Shown here one piece after another: positions 1 through 5,064 of a stretch of 5,112 nucleotides of DNA (position 1 is its first letter; each line of letters begins with the position of its first letter). Under the pieces are notes generated by a model that was not told the DNA's origin, did not search any database, and saw only the letters and a list, made by a program, of their open reading frames with translations. The position numbers were made by a program, and so were the translations under genes. The DNA comes from Candidatus Bathycorpusculum sp. (GTDB lineage: Archaea > Thermoproteota > Bathyarchaeia > Bathyarchaeales > Bathycorpusculaceae). The stretch is from positions 1-5,112 of the forward strand of contig WREZ01000110.1 of the NCBI GenBank assembly GCA_009779045.1. Direction: 5' to 3'.

Positions 1-1368
1 TATAAAGATACACTTTACGGTTCATGGAACTACTGGAAAAAAGTAAATTCCGATGCTAAAGGAAATATTGATGAATTAAACATGGAAATTCCTGACCTAA
101 AAAAATCCTCATATGCAGGTGACTACTCCTCTGGTTCATCTCAGATAATGTTTAGAACAGAAATTAATGGCAAAATCTTTGCATATGCATCATACACACA
201 ATATTCACGTGGACTAAAACAAGTCGGAACCCAAACAGCAACAGCACTTTACGGCAACGGCACAGATTTTACTAACTATAACATGAAAGTTAAACCTGGC
301 GACACTATAACAATTGCGGGTCAATACTTCTATCCAGGACTCATTAACATCCGATGGGACGGACAAGCATTAGTAAACACTGTAACATTAGACCAATGGA
401 AAGAAACAACACCATTAGGCTCCGCAATCGCCAACGCCCAAGGCTCATTTAACACAACAATAACAATACCAAAAACAGATAACGGACTCCACTGGGTATC
501 CATAGAAGACATGCAAACAAACTTTATAATCCGACTACTCGTAGAAGCAGGCACAACACCAACACCAACACCAGATACATCATCGCCATCAGAACCAAAA
601 CCATCATCATCACCAAAACCAACATCAAATAAGCCGACACCTGTAATTAATCTTCAATGTAGAAGTATACCGATAGATACAGGATATAGAGTAGAAATCA
701 GTGGTACATGTTCAAATAATAATATAGGACTTACAAACAATGAAATTCAACTATACAGCAGCAAAAACGGCGGAAAAACTTGGGAACCTCTAGCAGTAGT
801 TAACACAAACAATGAAGGTAAATTTACTGCAACATGGATTTCACTTACATCAGGAACCTTTTTGATAAAAGCTGAATGCCCCGCAAACACAGAATACAAT
901 TCAGCAACAGCAACAGTAAATTTGGTTATTGAACCATTTATAGGAAATAATAATGGAGAAAACATATTCACAATAACATCAAATTCAACTATAAGCGAAC
1001 TTATTTTCAATTCGAAAACCAGCGAACTAAGTTTCATAGCATCAGGAAACACAGGATCAACTGGATATGTTAGTATAAATATACCAAAAACACTCATAAA
1101 AGATGTCTCAGACCTTAAAGTCTACCTTGACGGAAAAGAATTAACCTACAACAGCTCACAAGAATCAGATACATGGGTCATCACCATCACATACACGCAT
1201 AGCACTCATACAATCGTTATGCAATTAACTAACAGCAATCTACAAAACCAAAATCCACAGTCTATACAGTTATGGACAACTATCATAGTTATTGCTATAA
1301 TAGGCACAATAATAACCGCAGTTGCAATCATTACAAGTCTAAAGAAAAAACAACACAACAAAAACTAA
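1..1368 (+). CDS. Membrane-anchored cell-surface protein with Ig-like modules, 5' partial
   Basis: The frame is open from base 1 to the TAA at 1366-1368. The ATG at 82 has no SD and lies in what reads as continuous protein (YKDTLYGSWNYWKK upstream), so the real start and signal peptide are probably before the window; 455 codons are visible. In order: an N-terminal part with a beta-rich module near 283-546 (KVKPGDTITIAGQYFYPG, IPT/TIG- or Ig-like in feel); a Pro/Thr/Ser/Lys linker at 553-642; an Ig-like module at about 643-936 containing SSKNGGKTWEPL and ending in the typical Y-N-x-A-x-A strand; a C-terminal module at about 955-1242 (TGYVSINIPKTLI, LKVYLDGKELTY, YTHSTHTIVMQL) of a kind common in archaeal surface proteins; one hydrophobic helix at 1270-1341; and a KKK-rich cytoplasmic tail. 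The topology is outside-facing with a C-terminal anchor. Several N-x-S/T sequons suit glycosylation. No catalytic motif is visible. Adhesion, S-layer association or ligand binding are all possible; the exact role is unknown. Confidence 0.8.
   Translation, partial: YKDTLYGSWNYWKKVNSDAKGNIDELNMEIPDLKKSSYAGDYSSGSSQIMFRTEINGKIFAYASYTQYSRGLKQVGTQTATALYGNGTDFTNYNMKVKPGDTITIAGQYFYPGLINIRWDGQALVNTVTLDQWKETTPLGSAIANAQGSFNTTITIPKTDNGLHWVSIEDMQTNFIIRLLVEAGTTPTPTPDTSSPSEPKPSSSPKPTSNKPTPVINLQCRSIPIDTGYRVEISGTCSNNNIGLTNNEIQLYSSKNGGKTWEPLAVVNTNNEGKFTATWISLTSGTFLIKAECPANTEYNSATATVNLVIEPFIGNNNGENIFTITSNSTISELIFNSKTSELSFIASGNTGSTGYVSINIPKTLIKDVSDLKVYLDGKELTYNSSQESDTWVITITYTHSTHTIVMQLTNSNLQNQNPQSIQLWTTIIVIAIIGTIITAVAIITSLKKKQHNKN
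553..642 (+). repeat. Low-complexity Pro/Thr/Ser linker repeat
   Basis: Thirty codons built almost wholly from aca, cca, tca and aaa encode a TP/SP-rich spacer between two folded modules of the surface protein. It begins with TTPTPTP and runs through SSPKPTSNKPTP. Such linkers are usually extended and often O-glycosylated. The short-unit repetition makes this stretch prone to length variation between strains. Confidence 0.65.
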
Positions 1369-1423
1369 CCATCCTTTACTCTATTTACAGATATACAATA
1401 AGAGAAAACAAAAAGTCGTGATA

Positions 1424-1436
1424 AGATTTAAAATCT
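1424..1436 (+). promoter_or_regulatory. Putative TATA box for the Mrr-like gene
   Basis: AGATTTAAAATCT is an AT-rich box with 6-base inverted arms around one base, preceded by purine-rich AAGTCGTGATA. Archaeal transcription would start about 25 bases downstream (near 1455-1460), leaving a leader of roughly 45 bases with an SD before the GTG at 1504. The preceding gene ends at 1368 and I see no clear hairpin terminator between them. Confidence 0.4.
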
Positions 1437-1489
1437 ATAGAAAAGAGAAAAGTTTTTCCGTATTCAAGTAACTTACAGTAAGAAGATAA

Positions 1490-1494
1490 GGGAG
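1490..1494 (+). promoter_or_regulatory. SD site that selects the GTG start at 1504
   Basis: GGGAG lies nine bases before the GTG at 1504, inside AAGATAAGGGAGTT. It supports GTG as the start of the Mrr-like protein rather than the internal ATG at 1552. Confidence 0.55.
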
Positions 1495-1503
1495 TTAAAT
1501 AGC

Positions 1504-1866
1504 GTGAGTATTGGGGAAGAGCAACCAAAAAGTAGGTCACCGTTAACAGTAATGGCTATAAGTTATTTTAAGAAAAAAGGTTACAAAGTTAACTATGAAA
1601 ACGCCACCATAGAGGGCTCAAGTGGTATGCCACGTCATTTTGATTTAATAGTAAAAAAAGACCGCAATGAACAAGGTGTTTGGATACGTGACTGGAATCG
1701 CACTATAGGCATAAATGTCATAATAACCCTAGACACTACATCCGAAGATGCAGGATTAACTAATCCCATTATAATTGGCGAAAAATTTAGCGACCACGCA
1801 AAATCCTACGCTAACCGCCGAAAAATCGAGTTATTAACAAAACAAAAAATAGAACCCCTAAGATAA
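1504..1866 (+). CDS. Small Mrr/restriction-endonuclease-like fold protein, probably catalytically dead
   Basis: 120 residues, GTG start set by an SD. The order of elements resembles archaeal Mrr-type PD-(D/E)xK proteins: an N-terminal helix with a GYKV strand (residues 14-31), then IEGSSGMPRHFDLIV (36-50) where D47 fits the first acidic position, a VWIRDW strand (59-64) where E-x-K would be expected, a helical stretch, and PIIIGEKFSDHAKSYANRRKIELLT (88-112), which matches the Mrr pattern of a strand, an F-[TS]-x-x-A helix, then a short strand ending in I-x-L. The E-x-K position reads W60-I61-R62, so both the acidic residue and the Lys look replaced. The fold assignment is inferred from pattern only. 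A DNA-binding or structural role without cleavage, or a variant active site elsewhere (for example D63), is possible. It is convergent with the downstream kinase gene, with 22 bases between stops, and appears monocistronic. Confidence 0.6.
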   Translation: MSIGEEQPKSRSPLTVMAISYFKKKGYKVNYENATIEGSSGMPRHFDLIVKKDRNEQGVWIRDWNRTIGINVIITLDTTSEDAGLTNPIIIGEKFSDHAKSYANRRKIELLTKQKIEPLR

Positions 1867-1888
1867 AACAACAAAACATCAACAGCAT

Positions 1889-2470
1889 TTAACCCTTAAG
1901 ATATTGCTCAGTTAAAACCTCCCGCTCCAAAAAATCTAACCAGTCTACAACACCACCACAAAAACATTCCCGCTCCCCTAAAAGAATAGAAAAAAGCTCA
2001 TCAACAGATTGCTCAACAGATTTTCCCGTAACATCAACCTCACATACCTTACCTGTTTGCGTCTGTAACGCTTCAACAAGACATACATCTAAAATTTCAG
2101 CAGATAAATTTTCAAACATTTTAGCTTCAGAGAAGCCTTCTTTTTGCATGTACTCTTTAAGCTCAACAGGGTTTCGTCGTAACACAAAAACACATGAAGA
2201 AAGACCATCAGGCACCACAGATGCTGCAAAATGACCATCAACCACCACAGAACAAACAGACTGACTAATAGTGACTGCAAGTGCTTGACGCATTTTCTCC
2301 TCATCTACAATAAGAGTATTGCGTTCTGTATCTTCACCAAGAGTTAAACTGTTTTGTTTAGCATAATCAGTCAAATTAACATAAAACGCGTCTAAACGCT
2401 TTGCAAACTGCTTTGCTAAAGTAGTTTTACCCACACAAGGCGTACCAACAACAAGAATAACATACTTCAT
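1889..2470 (-). CDS. AK6/Fap7 family adenylate kinase/ATPase
   Basis: 193 residues. A Walker A P-loop GTPCVGKTT begins at residue 9, directly after the first beta strand (KYVILVV), so the ATG start at 2470 is well placed. Further AK6/Fap7 hallmarks are VVDGHFA (76-82), the LRRNPVELKEYM segment (97-108), GFSEAKMFENLSAEILDVCLVEA (112-134) forming the LID-like and following helices, and a C-terminal DWLDFL (176-181). The family binds ATP, has weak adenylate kinase activity and, in eukaryotes and archaea, acts in maturation of the small ribosomal subunit through ribosomal protein uS11 (Rps14 in yeast). Its length matches archaeal members (about 180-190). P-loop position 4 is Cys rather than the more usual Gly. 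It lies downstream of tRNA-Ser on the same strand, but a T-tract separates them and it probably has its own promoter. No SD is visible, which suggests a leaderless mRNA. Confidence 0.9.
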   Translation of the reverse strand: MKYVILVVGTPCVGKTTLAKQFAKRLDAFYVNLTDYAKQNSLTLGEDTERNTLIVDEEKMRQALAVTISQSVCSVVVDGHFAASVVPDGLSSCVFVLRRNPVELKEYMQKEGFSEAKMFENLSAEILDVCLVEALQTQTGKVCEVDVTGKSVEQSVDELFSILLGERECFCGGVVDWLDFLEREVLTEQYLKG

Positions 2471-2490
2471 ACAAGAACAATAACACAGGC

Positions 2491-2502
2491 AATAATTATC
2501 AA
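2491..2502 (-). promoter_or_regulatory. Putative TATA box for the AK6/Fap7 gene (leaderless)
   Basis: On the minus strand the sequence reads TTGATAATTATT. Its centre is about 25-27 bases before the ATG at 2470, the usual TATA-to-start distance in archaea, so transcription would begin at or next to the start codon. The stretch between them (GCCTGTGTTATTGTTCTTGT) has no SD, consistent with leaderless translation. Confidence 0.5.
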
Positions 2503-2524
2503 TTACGCAACAACACGCAATATT

Positions 2525-2531
2525 AAAAAAA
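2525..2531 (-). terminator. T-tract terminator of tRNA-Ser
   Basis: On the minus strand a run of seven T (CTTCATTTTTTTAA) begins six bases past the tRNA 3' end. Oligo-T tracts alone terminate archaeal RNA polymerase, so this should end tRNA transcription before the kinase gene. Confidence 0.6.
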
Positions 2532-2536
2532 TGAAG

Positions 2537-2621
2537 CGCCGAGAATGGGATTCGAACCCATGCGGACCGGATGATCCACGGGCTCTCAAGGCCCGCGCGT
2601 TAACCACTCTGCCATCTCGGC
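2537..2621 (-). tRNA. tRNA-Ser(UGA)
   Basis: 85-nt class II tRNA. The acceptor stem GCCGAGA (2621-2615) pairs fully with TCTCGGC (2544-2538), and the discriminator is G at 2537, as expected for serine. The anticodon stem CGGGC/GCCCG encloses loop CTTGAGA, giving anticodon UGA at 2588-2586, which reads UCA. The long variable arm pairs GGATC with GGTCC around ATCC, a class II feature. The T arm ATGGG-TTCGAAT-CCCAT is intact. CCA is not encoded (CTTC follows). No intron is needed to fold it. Confidence 0.96.
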
Positions 2622-2647
2622 AACGGTCTAACAGTAATCAACATTGA

Positions 2648-2660
2648 GGTTTATTATTGT
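2648..2660 (-). promoter_or_regulatory. Putative TATA box for tRNA-Ser
   Basis: On the minus strand ACAATAATAAACC is centred about 33 bases before the tRNA 5' end, which would give a start a few bases upstream of the mature tRNA and a short 5' leader for RNase P to remove. AT-rich background lowers certainty. Confidence 0.35.
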
Positions 2661-2722
2661 TGTGTTTACTTAAGGGGTCTAATTATTCAACATATATGAC
2701 ATAGCTAAAAATGTAACAATTT

Positions 2723-2776
2723 ATGGATCAAAACCAAAAGAGCGGCGAAGCCAGTACGAGTGTGGCAATTTTATAA
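2723..2776 (+). other. Unexplained GC-rich island with a 17-codon micro-ORF
   Basis: The bases at about 2740-2767 are far richer in G and C than the surrounding intergenic DNA. An ATG at 2723 opens MDQNQKSGEASTSVAIL and stops at TAA 2774-2776. A CATATATGA box about 28 bases before the ATG would suit a leaderless start. The segment also has small inverted repeats (GGC-GAA-GCC; GCCA...TGGC), so it could instead be a protein-binding site, a fragment of a lost gene or part of a small RNA. No function is assigned. Confidence 0.2.
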
Positions 2777-2778
2777 TT
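2769..2778 (+). promoter_or_regulatory. TATA box of the redox operon
   Basis: TTTTATAATT is the strongest TATA-like element in the window. A start about 25 bases downstream (near 2797-2800) would put the SD-like cluster at 2811-2820 at the very beginning of the mRNA and leave about 100 bases before the rubredoxin-type start at 2903. A second AT-rich box at about 2875-2888 lies closer to that start, but its spacing is marginal. Confidence 0.5.
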
Positions 2779-2810
2779 TTAATTTGTAACGGTTAATTTT
2801 GTATTTCTGT

Positions 2811-2820
2811 AGGTGAGGTG
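2811..2820 (+). promoter_or_regulatory. Strong SD-like cluster far upstream of the first operon gene
   Basis: AGGTGAGGTG contains two good matches (AGGTGA and GAGGTG) to the archaeal anti-SD. It lies over 80 bases before the preferred start at 2903, too far to serve it directly. It is correctly spaced for GTG 2821 or TTG 2827, which open a short frame ending at 2889. This argues that a leader peptide is translated. Confidence 0.45.
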
Positions 2821-2889
2821 GTGAATTTGTGTATTTGTTGTTATTTTGCAAGAAATCTATATGTACTTCGTTGTTTTTTATTTAAATAG
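2821..2889 (+). CDS. Possible Cys-rich leader peptide (uORF), 22 codons
   Basis: A GTG (or TTG at 2827) placed just after a strong SD opens a frame that stops at TAG 2887-2889, 13 bases before the ATG of the two-rubredoxin protein. The peptide is hydrophobic, with four Cys (NLCICCYF ... LRCFLFK), and resembles no known domain. Its position between a strong TATA/SD and an ATG lacking an SD suggests a leader that couples or controls translation of the operon. The alternatives are that it is fortuitous or that the sequence has an indel here. I do not treat it as an established gene. Confidence 0.25.
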   Translation: MNLCICCYFARNLYVLRCFLFK

Positions 2890-2902
2890 AGTCGTCGGAA
2901 CA

Positions 2903-3577
2903 ATGCTGAAGTTTAAATGTTCTATTTGTGGGTATATTTATGATGAGTTAGTAGGTATTCCAGAAAGGGGTATTATGTCCCAAACGAAATGGGAGACTCT
3001 TTTGGACAGTTTTGTTTGTCCCATTTGTGGAGCGTTAAAATCAGCATTTAAGCGTTATGAGGAAAACCCAGTGGATCTGGCACCATCGTTAGTTAATGTA
3101 AATGATGAGCGTCATGTTGAAAATTTTGAAGAAATGTCTGCTGGTGAGATTTCAGTTATTTGCTCTAGTCTTGCCAAGGGTTGTGAAAAGCAGCATCTTA
3201 CCGTTGAGATGGAGGCGTTTAATAAGCTTGCAGATTATTTCAAATCAAAGACCACTATAAAACAAGCTAAAACATTAAATAATGTTACTAATATGCTGGA
3301 TAATGATATAAACAGAGATTTTGTCTCCGCTAAGACTGCAGCACAAGTCAATATGGACCGGGGTGCGTTGCGTTCTCTTGTGTGGAGCGAAAAAGTTAGC
3401 ACTATAATGAAAATGCTACTTGATCGTTTTGTTAAAGAGGGTGAGACCATGTTTGAAAATACTAAGATGTGGGTCTGTGATATCTGTGGTTTTATATACA
3501 TAGGTGATATTTCGCCAGAAATTTGTCCAATTTGTAAGGTTCCTAATTTCAAAATTATTGAGGTAGAGAGGAGTTAA
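2903..3577 (+). CDS. Two-rubredoxin-domain protein with central helical region
   Basis: 224 residues from ATG 2903. The N-terminal domain (1-52) is a rubredoxin: KCSICGYIYD with C6 and C9, then FVCPICGALKSAF with C39 and C42, four Cys for one Fe. A central region (about 70-185) is predicted helical (SAGEISVICSSLAKGCEKQ, DRGALRSLVWSEKVSTIMKMLLDRF) and has no motif I can name. The C-terminal domain (190-217) is a short rubrerythrin-style rubredoxin: WVCDICGFIY and EICPICKVPNFK, with C192, C195, C208 and C211. No flavin, NAD or di-iron site is seen, so a cytoplasmic one-electron carrier for the downstream rubrerythrin and desulfoferrodoxin is the likely role (inferred). ATG 2903 is preferred because rubredoxins begin M-x-K-[FY]-x-C; an in-frame TTG at 2846 would add 19 hydrophobic residues. 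No SD directly precedes 2903. It is first in the operon; its stop is 3 bases before the next ATG. Confidence 0.85.
   Translation: MLKFKCSICGYIYDELVGIPERGIMSQTKWETLLDSFVCPICGALKSAFKRYEENPVDLAPSLVNVNDERHVENFEEMSAGEISVICSSLAKGCEKQHLTVEMEAFNKLADYFKSKTTIKQAKTLNNVTNMLDNDINRDFVSAKTAAQVNMDRGALRSLVWSEKVSTIMKMLLDRFVKEGETMFENTKMWVCDICGFIYIGDISPEICPICKVPNFKIIEVERS
3437..3445 (+). promoter_or_regulatory. Internal SD before an in-frame ATG in the two-rubredoxin gene
   Basis: GAGGGTGAG precedes the in-frame ATG at 3449 with suitable spacing. Initiation here would yield a free 42-residue protein holding only the C-terminal rubredoxin-like site. The same bases encode Glu-Gly-Glu, so chance is possible. Confidence 0.25.
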
Positions 3578-3580
3578 CAT

Positions 3581-4072
3581 ATGCCTGCATATAGAAATGT
3601 TCGACTTTGCTCAAAAGACTGTATGTGTCTTTATGTCTGTCCAACTGGTGCAACAGATACAGAGAATAGTGTCATTGATGTAACAAAGTGTATTTCAGGA
3701 TGCATGGCGTGTGTGTATGCCTGTCCATCGGGTGCAATCTCAATGACCCCCGATACATATCCGCCTCAACAGTTAAAAACAGAGGCAGTTGTTGCAGCTC
3801 AACGTGCATTGGGATATAGTAAAGTACAACAGGAGTGTATAGCAGATGCCGTTGTTGCATCCTCTGATAGTGCAGTTACAAAGCAATTTGCCAGAGCGGT
3901 GGCGAAATCTAACCGCCGTATGGCAGAGGACATACTACGCGAATCGGGCTATATGCTCCCACAAAGTAATGAAGTGCATGAATTACTTAAAGCAATGCTC
4001 GAAAATACCTCACCAGATTTTCCAAAAGACACAGTAAAACTATTACTTAGTAAACTACAAAAAACAAAGTAA
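3581..4072 (+). CDS. 2[4Fe-4S]-like ferredoxin with C-terminal helical extension
   Basis: 163 residues; AGAGGAG at 3567-3573 sets the ATG at 3581. The first Cys cluster is C10, C14, C16, C20-P (LCSKDCMCLYVCPTGA) and the second is C37, C41, C44, C48-P (CISGCMACVYACPSGAI). The [CP]-x-G-A endings are typical of bacterial-type 2[4Fe-4S] ferredoxins, but the spacings (C-x3-C-x-C and C-x3-C-x2-C) differ from the canonical C-x2-C-x2-C. Residues about 65-163 form a charged helical region with no Cys pattern (AAQRALGYSKVQQEC, KQFARAVAKSNRRMAEDILRESGYM), which a simple ferredoxin lacks; it may be a docking or oligomerisation domain. The expected role is cytoplasmic low-potential electron transfer, perhaps from a metabolic ferredoxin pool to the rubredoxin-type partner encoded just upstream (inferred from gene order). 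The next gene starts 18 bases after its stop. Confidence 0.83.
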   Translation: MPAYRNVRLCSKDCMCLYVCPTGATDTENSVIDVTKCISGCMACVYACPSGAISMTPDTYPPQQLKTEAVVAAQRALGYSKVQQECIADAVVASSDSAVTKQFARAVAKSNRRMAEDILRESGYMLPQSNEVHELLKAMLENTSPDFPKDTVKLLLSKLQKTK

Positions 4073-4090
4073 CAAATGGAGAGATAAAAA

Positions 4091-4633
4091 ATGTCTAACT
4101 TGAAAGGAACAAAAACTGAAAAAAATTTAATGGATGCCTTTGCCGGCGAGAGCCAGGCAAGAAATAAGTATACATATTTTTCTTCCAAAGCAAAGAAAGA
4201 GGGCTATGAGCAGATAGCAGCTATCTTTGATGAAACAGCAAACAACGAAAAAGAACACGCAAAAATGTGGTTCAAACTACTATGTAACGGCGAAATTCCC
4301 ACAACTGCTGATAATCTTAAAGCTGCAGCTACAGGTGAAAACAGTGAATGGACTGATATGTACAAACGCATGGCCGCTGAGGCAAGAGAGGAGGGCTTTA
4401 ACGACATTGCTGTTTTGTTTGAATCTGTAGGTAAAATTGAAAAAGCACACGAAGAACGTTACCTTAAATTACTTAAAAACCTTGAAGATCAAACAGTATT
4501 TAATAAAAAAGAAAAAGTCATATGGATCTGCCGAAACTGTGGTCACATCGTAGATAGCGAAAATGCTCCAAAAGAATGCCCTGTTTGCGCCCATCCACAA
4601 GCGTACTTTGAACTAAGGGTAATCAATTATTAA
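4091..4633 (+). CDS. rbr: Rubrerythrin (peroxidase)
   Basis: 180 residues; GGAGAG at 4078-4083 sets the ATG. The N-terminal ferritin-like four-helix domain (1-135) keeps every di-iron ligand expected for the family: E20 (FAGES), E53 and H56 (NEKEHA), E83 and E86 (GENSEW), E117 and H120 (EKAHEERY). The C-terminal rubredoxin domain (145-175) has C147, C150, C163 and C166 (WICRNCGH, ECPVCAHPQAYFEL). It reduces H2O2 to water in the cytoplasm, with electrons passing from an external donor through the rubredoxin site to the di-iron centre (NADH peroxidase-type activity when coupled to a reductase). Its length is that of the compact archaeal and clostridial form. It is third in the operon, and its TAA overlaps the SD of the next gene, so the two are likely translated together. 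In this operon it removes the peroxide made by the desulfoferrodoxin. Confidence 0.97.
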   Translation: MSNLKGTKTEKNLMDAFAGESQARNKYTYFSSKAKKEGYEQIAAIFDETANNEKEHAKMWFKLLCNGEIPTTADNLKAAATGENSEWTDMYKRMAAEAREEGFNDIAVLFESVGKIEKAHEERYLKLLKNLEDQTVFNKKEKVIWICRNCGHIVDSENAPKECPVCAHPQAYFELRVINY

Positions 4634-4645
4634 GGAGACAAAAAC

Positions 4646-5038
4646 ATGGCAAATGGCACTCAGAAATTTTATGTTTGTAAGCGCTGTGGAAATCTAGCAG
4701 AGCTTATCAATAACAAAAATGTGCCAATGATATGTTGCGGCGAAAAAATGTCAGAGCTTGTACCTAATACCGTGGAAGCAAGTGTAGAAAAACACCTACC
4801 TGTTGTAACTAAGACTACCGCAAATAGCATAAGCATTCAAATCGGCAGCGTACTACACCCTATGGAAAACCAACACCACATAACATTTGTGTACATAGAA
4901 TCTGAACAGGGCAGACAACGCAAATACTTAAAAACTGGCGAAGAACCAAAAATCGAATTTAGCTTTACAAACGACAAACCCCTAGCCGTTTACGCATATT
5001 GTAATCTACATGGACTATGGAAAACAGACATAAAATAG
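4646..5038 (+). CDS. dfx: Desulfoferrodoxin (superoxide reductase, class I)
   Basis: 130 residues; AAGGAGA at 4632-4638 sets the ATG. The N-terminal desulforedoxin domain has C11, C14, C30 and C31 (YVCKRCGN ... MICCGEKM), the Cys4 iron centre I. The C-terminal neelaredoxin-type domain has the active-site loop E48-K49-H50-L-P-V, then H71 and H77 (LHPMENQHHITF), and C119 and H122 (YCNLHGLWK), giving the His4-Cys iron centre II complete. It reduces superoxide to H2O2 without producing O2 (EC 1.15.1.2). Length and both centres match class I (two-iron) enzymes rather than single-iron neelaredoxin. It is last in the operon and is followed immediately by a hairpin terminator. The electron donor is usually a rubredoxin, which the first gene of the operon could supply. 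Confidence 0.97.
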   Translation: MANGTQKFYVCKRCGNLAELINNKNVPMICCGEKMSELVPNTVEASVEKHLPVVTKTTANSISIQIGSVLHPMENQHHITFVYIESEQGRQRKYLKTGEEPKIEFSFTNDKPLAVYAYCNLHGLWKTDIK

Positions 5039-5064
5039 CATGTTTAAAAAACATGCCCATTTTT
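5038..5064 (+). terminator. Hairpin plus T-run terminator of the redox operon
   Basis: GCATGTTT (5038-5045) pairs perfectly with AAACATGC (5049-5056) around an AAA loop, followed three bases later by five T (5060-5064). The stem begins on the last base of the dfx TAG stop. It looks like a bacterial intrinsic terminator; in archaea the T-run would do most of the work and the hairpin may protect the mRNA 3' end. Confidence 0.65.

Noticed and set aside
330..1097. Minus-strand open frames inside the surface-protein gene (330-554 and 747-1097)
   Set aside because: They lie wholly within a long, convincing plus-strand gene, match no domain and have no promoter or SD; they are antisense shadows.
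2089..2304. Second minus-strand frame within the AK6/Fap7 gene
   Set aside because: It overlaps the P-loop protein in another frame and has no family features.
2537..2621. tRNA-Ser gene as an integration (att) site, or tRNA-Leu identity
   Set aside because: No second copy of the tRNA 3' end, integrase or mobile gene is in the window. The anticodon loop gives UGA with discriminator G, which is serine, not leucine.
2750..2766. GCCA...TGGC hairpin as a terminator or riboswitch
   Set aside because: Only four pairs with mismatched interior, and it lies upstream of the promoter; too weak to call.
2846..2902. N-terminal extension of the two-rubredoxin protein from TTG 2846
   Set aside because: It would add 19 hydrophobic residues before the standard rubredoxin N-terminus, has a weak start codon and no SD; ATG 2903 fits the family better.
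3235..4407. Antisense and alternate-frame ORFs across the redox operon (3235-3552, 3672-3860, 3846-4037, 3949-4188, 4204-4407, 4227-4430)
   Set aside because: All overlap well-supported genes with complete metal-ligand sets and show no motifs of their own.
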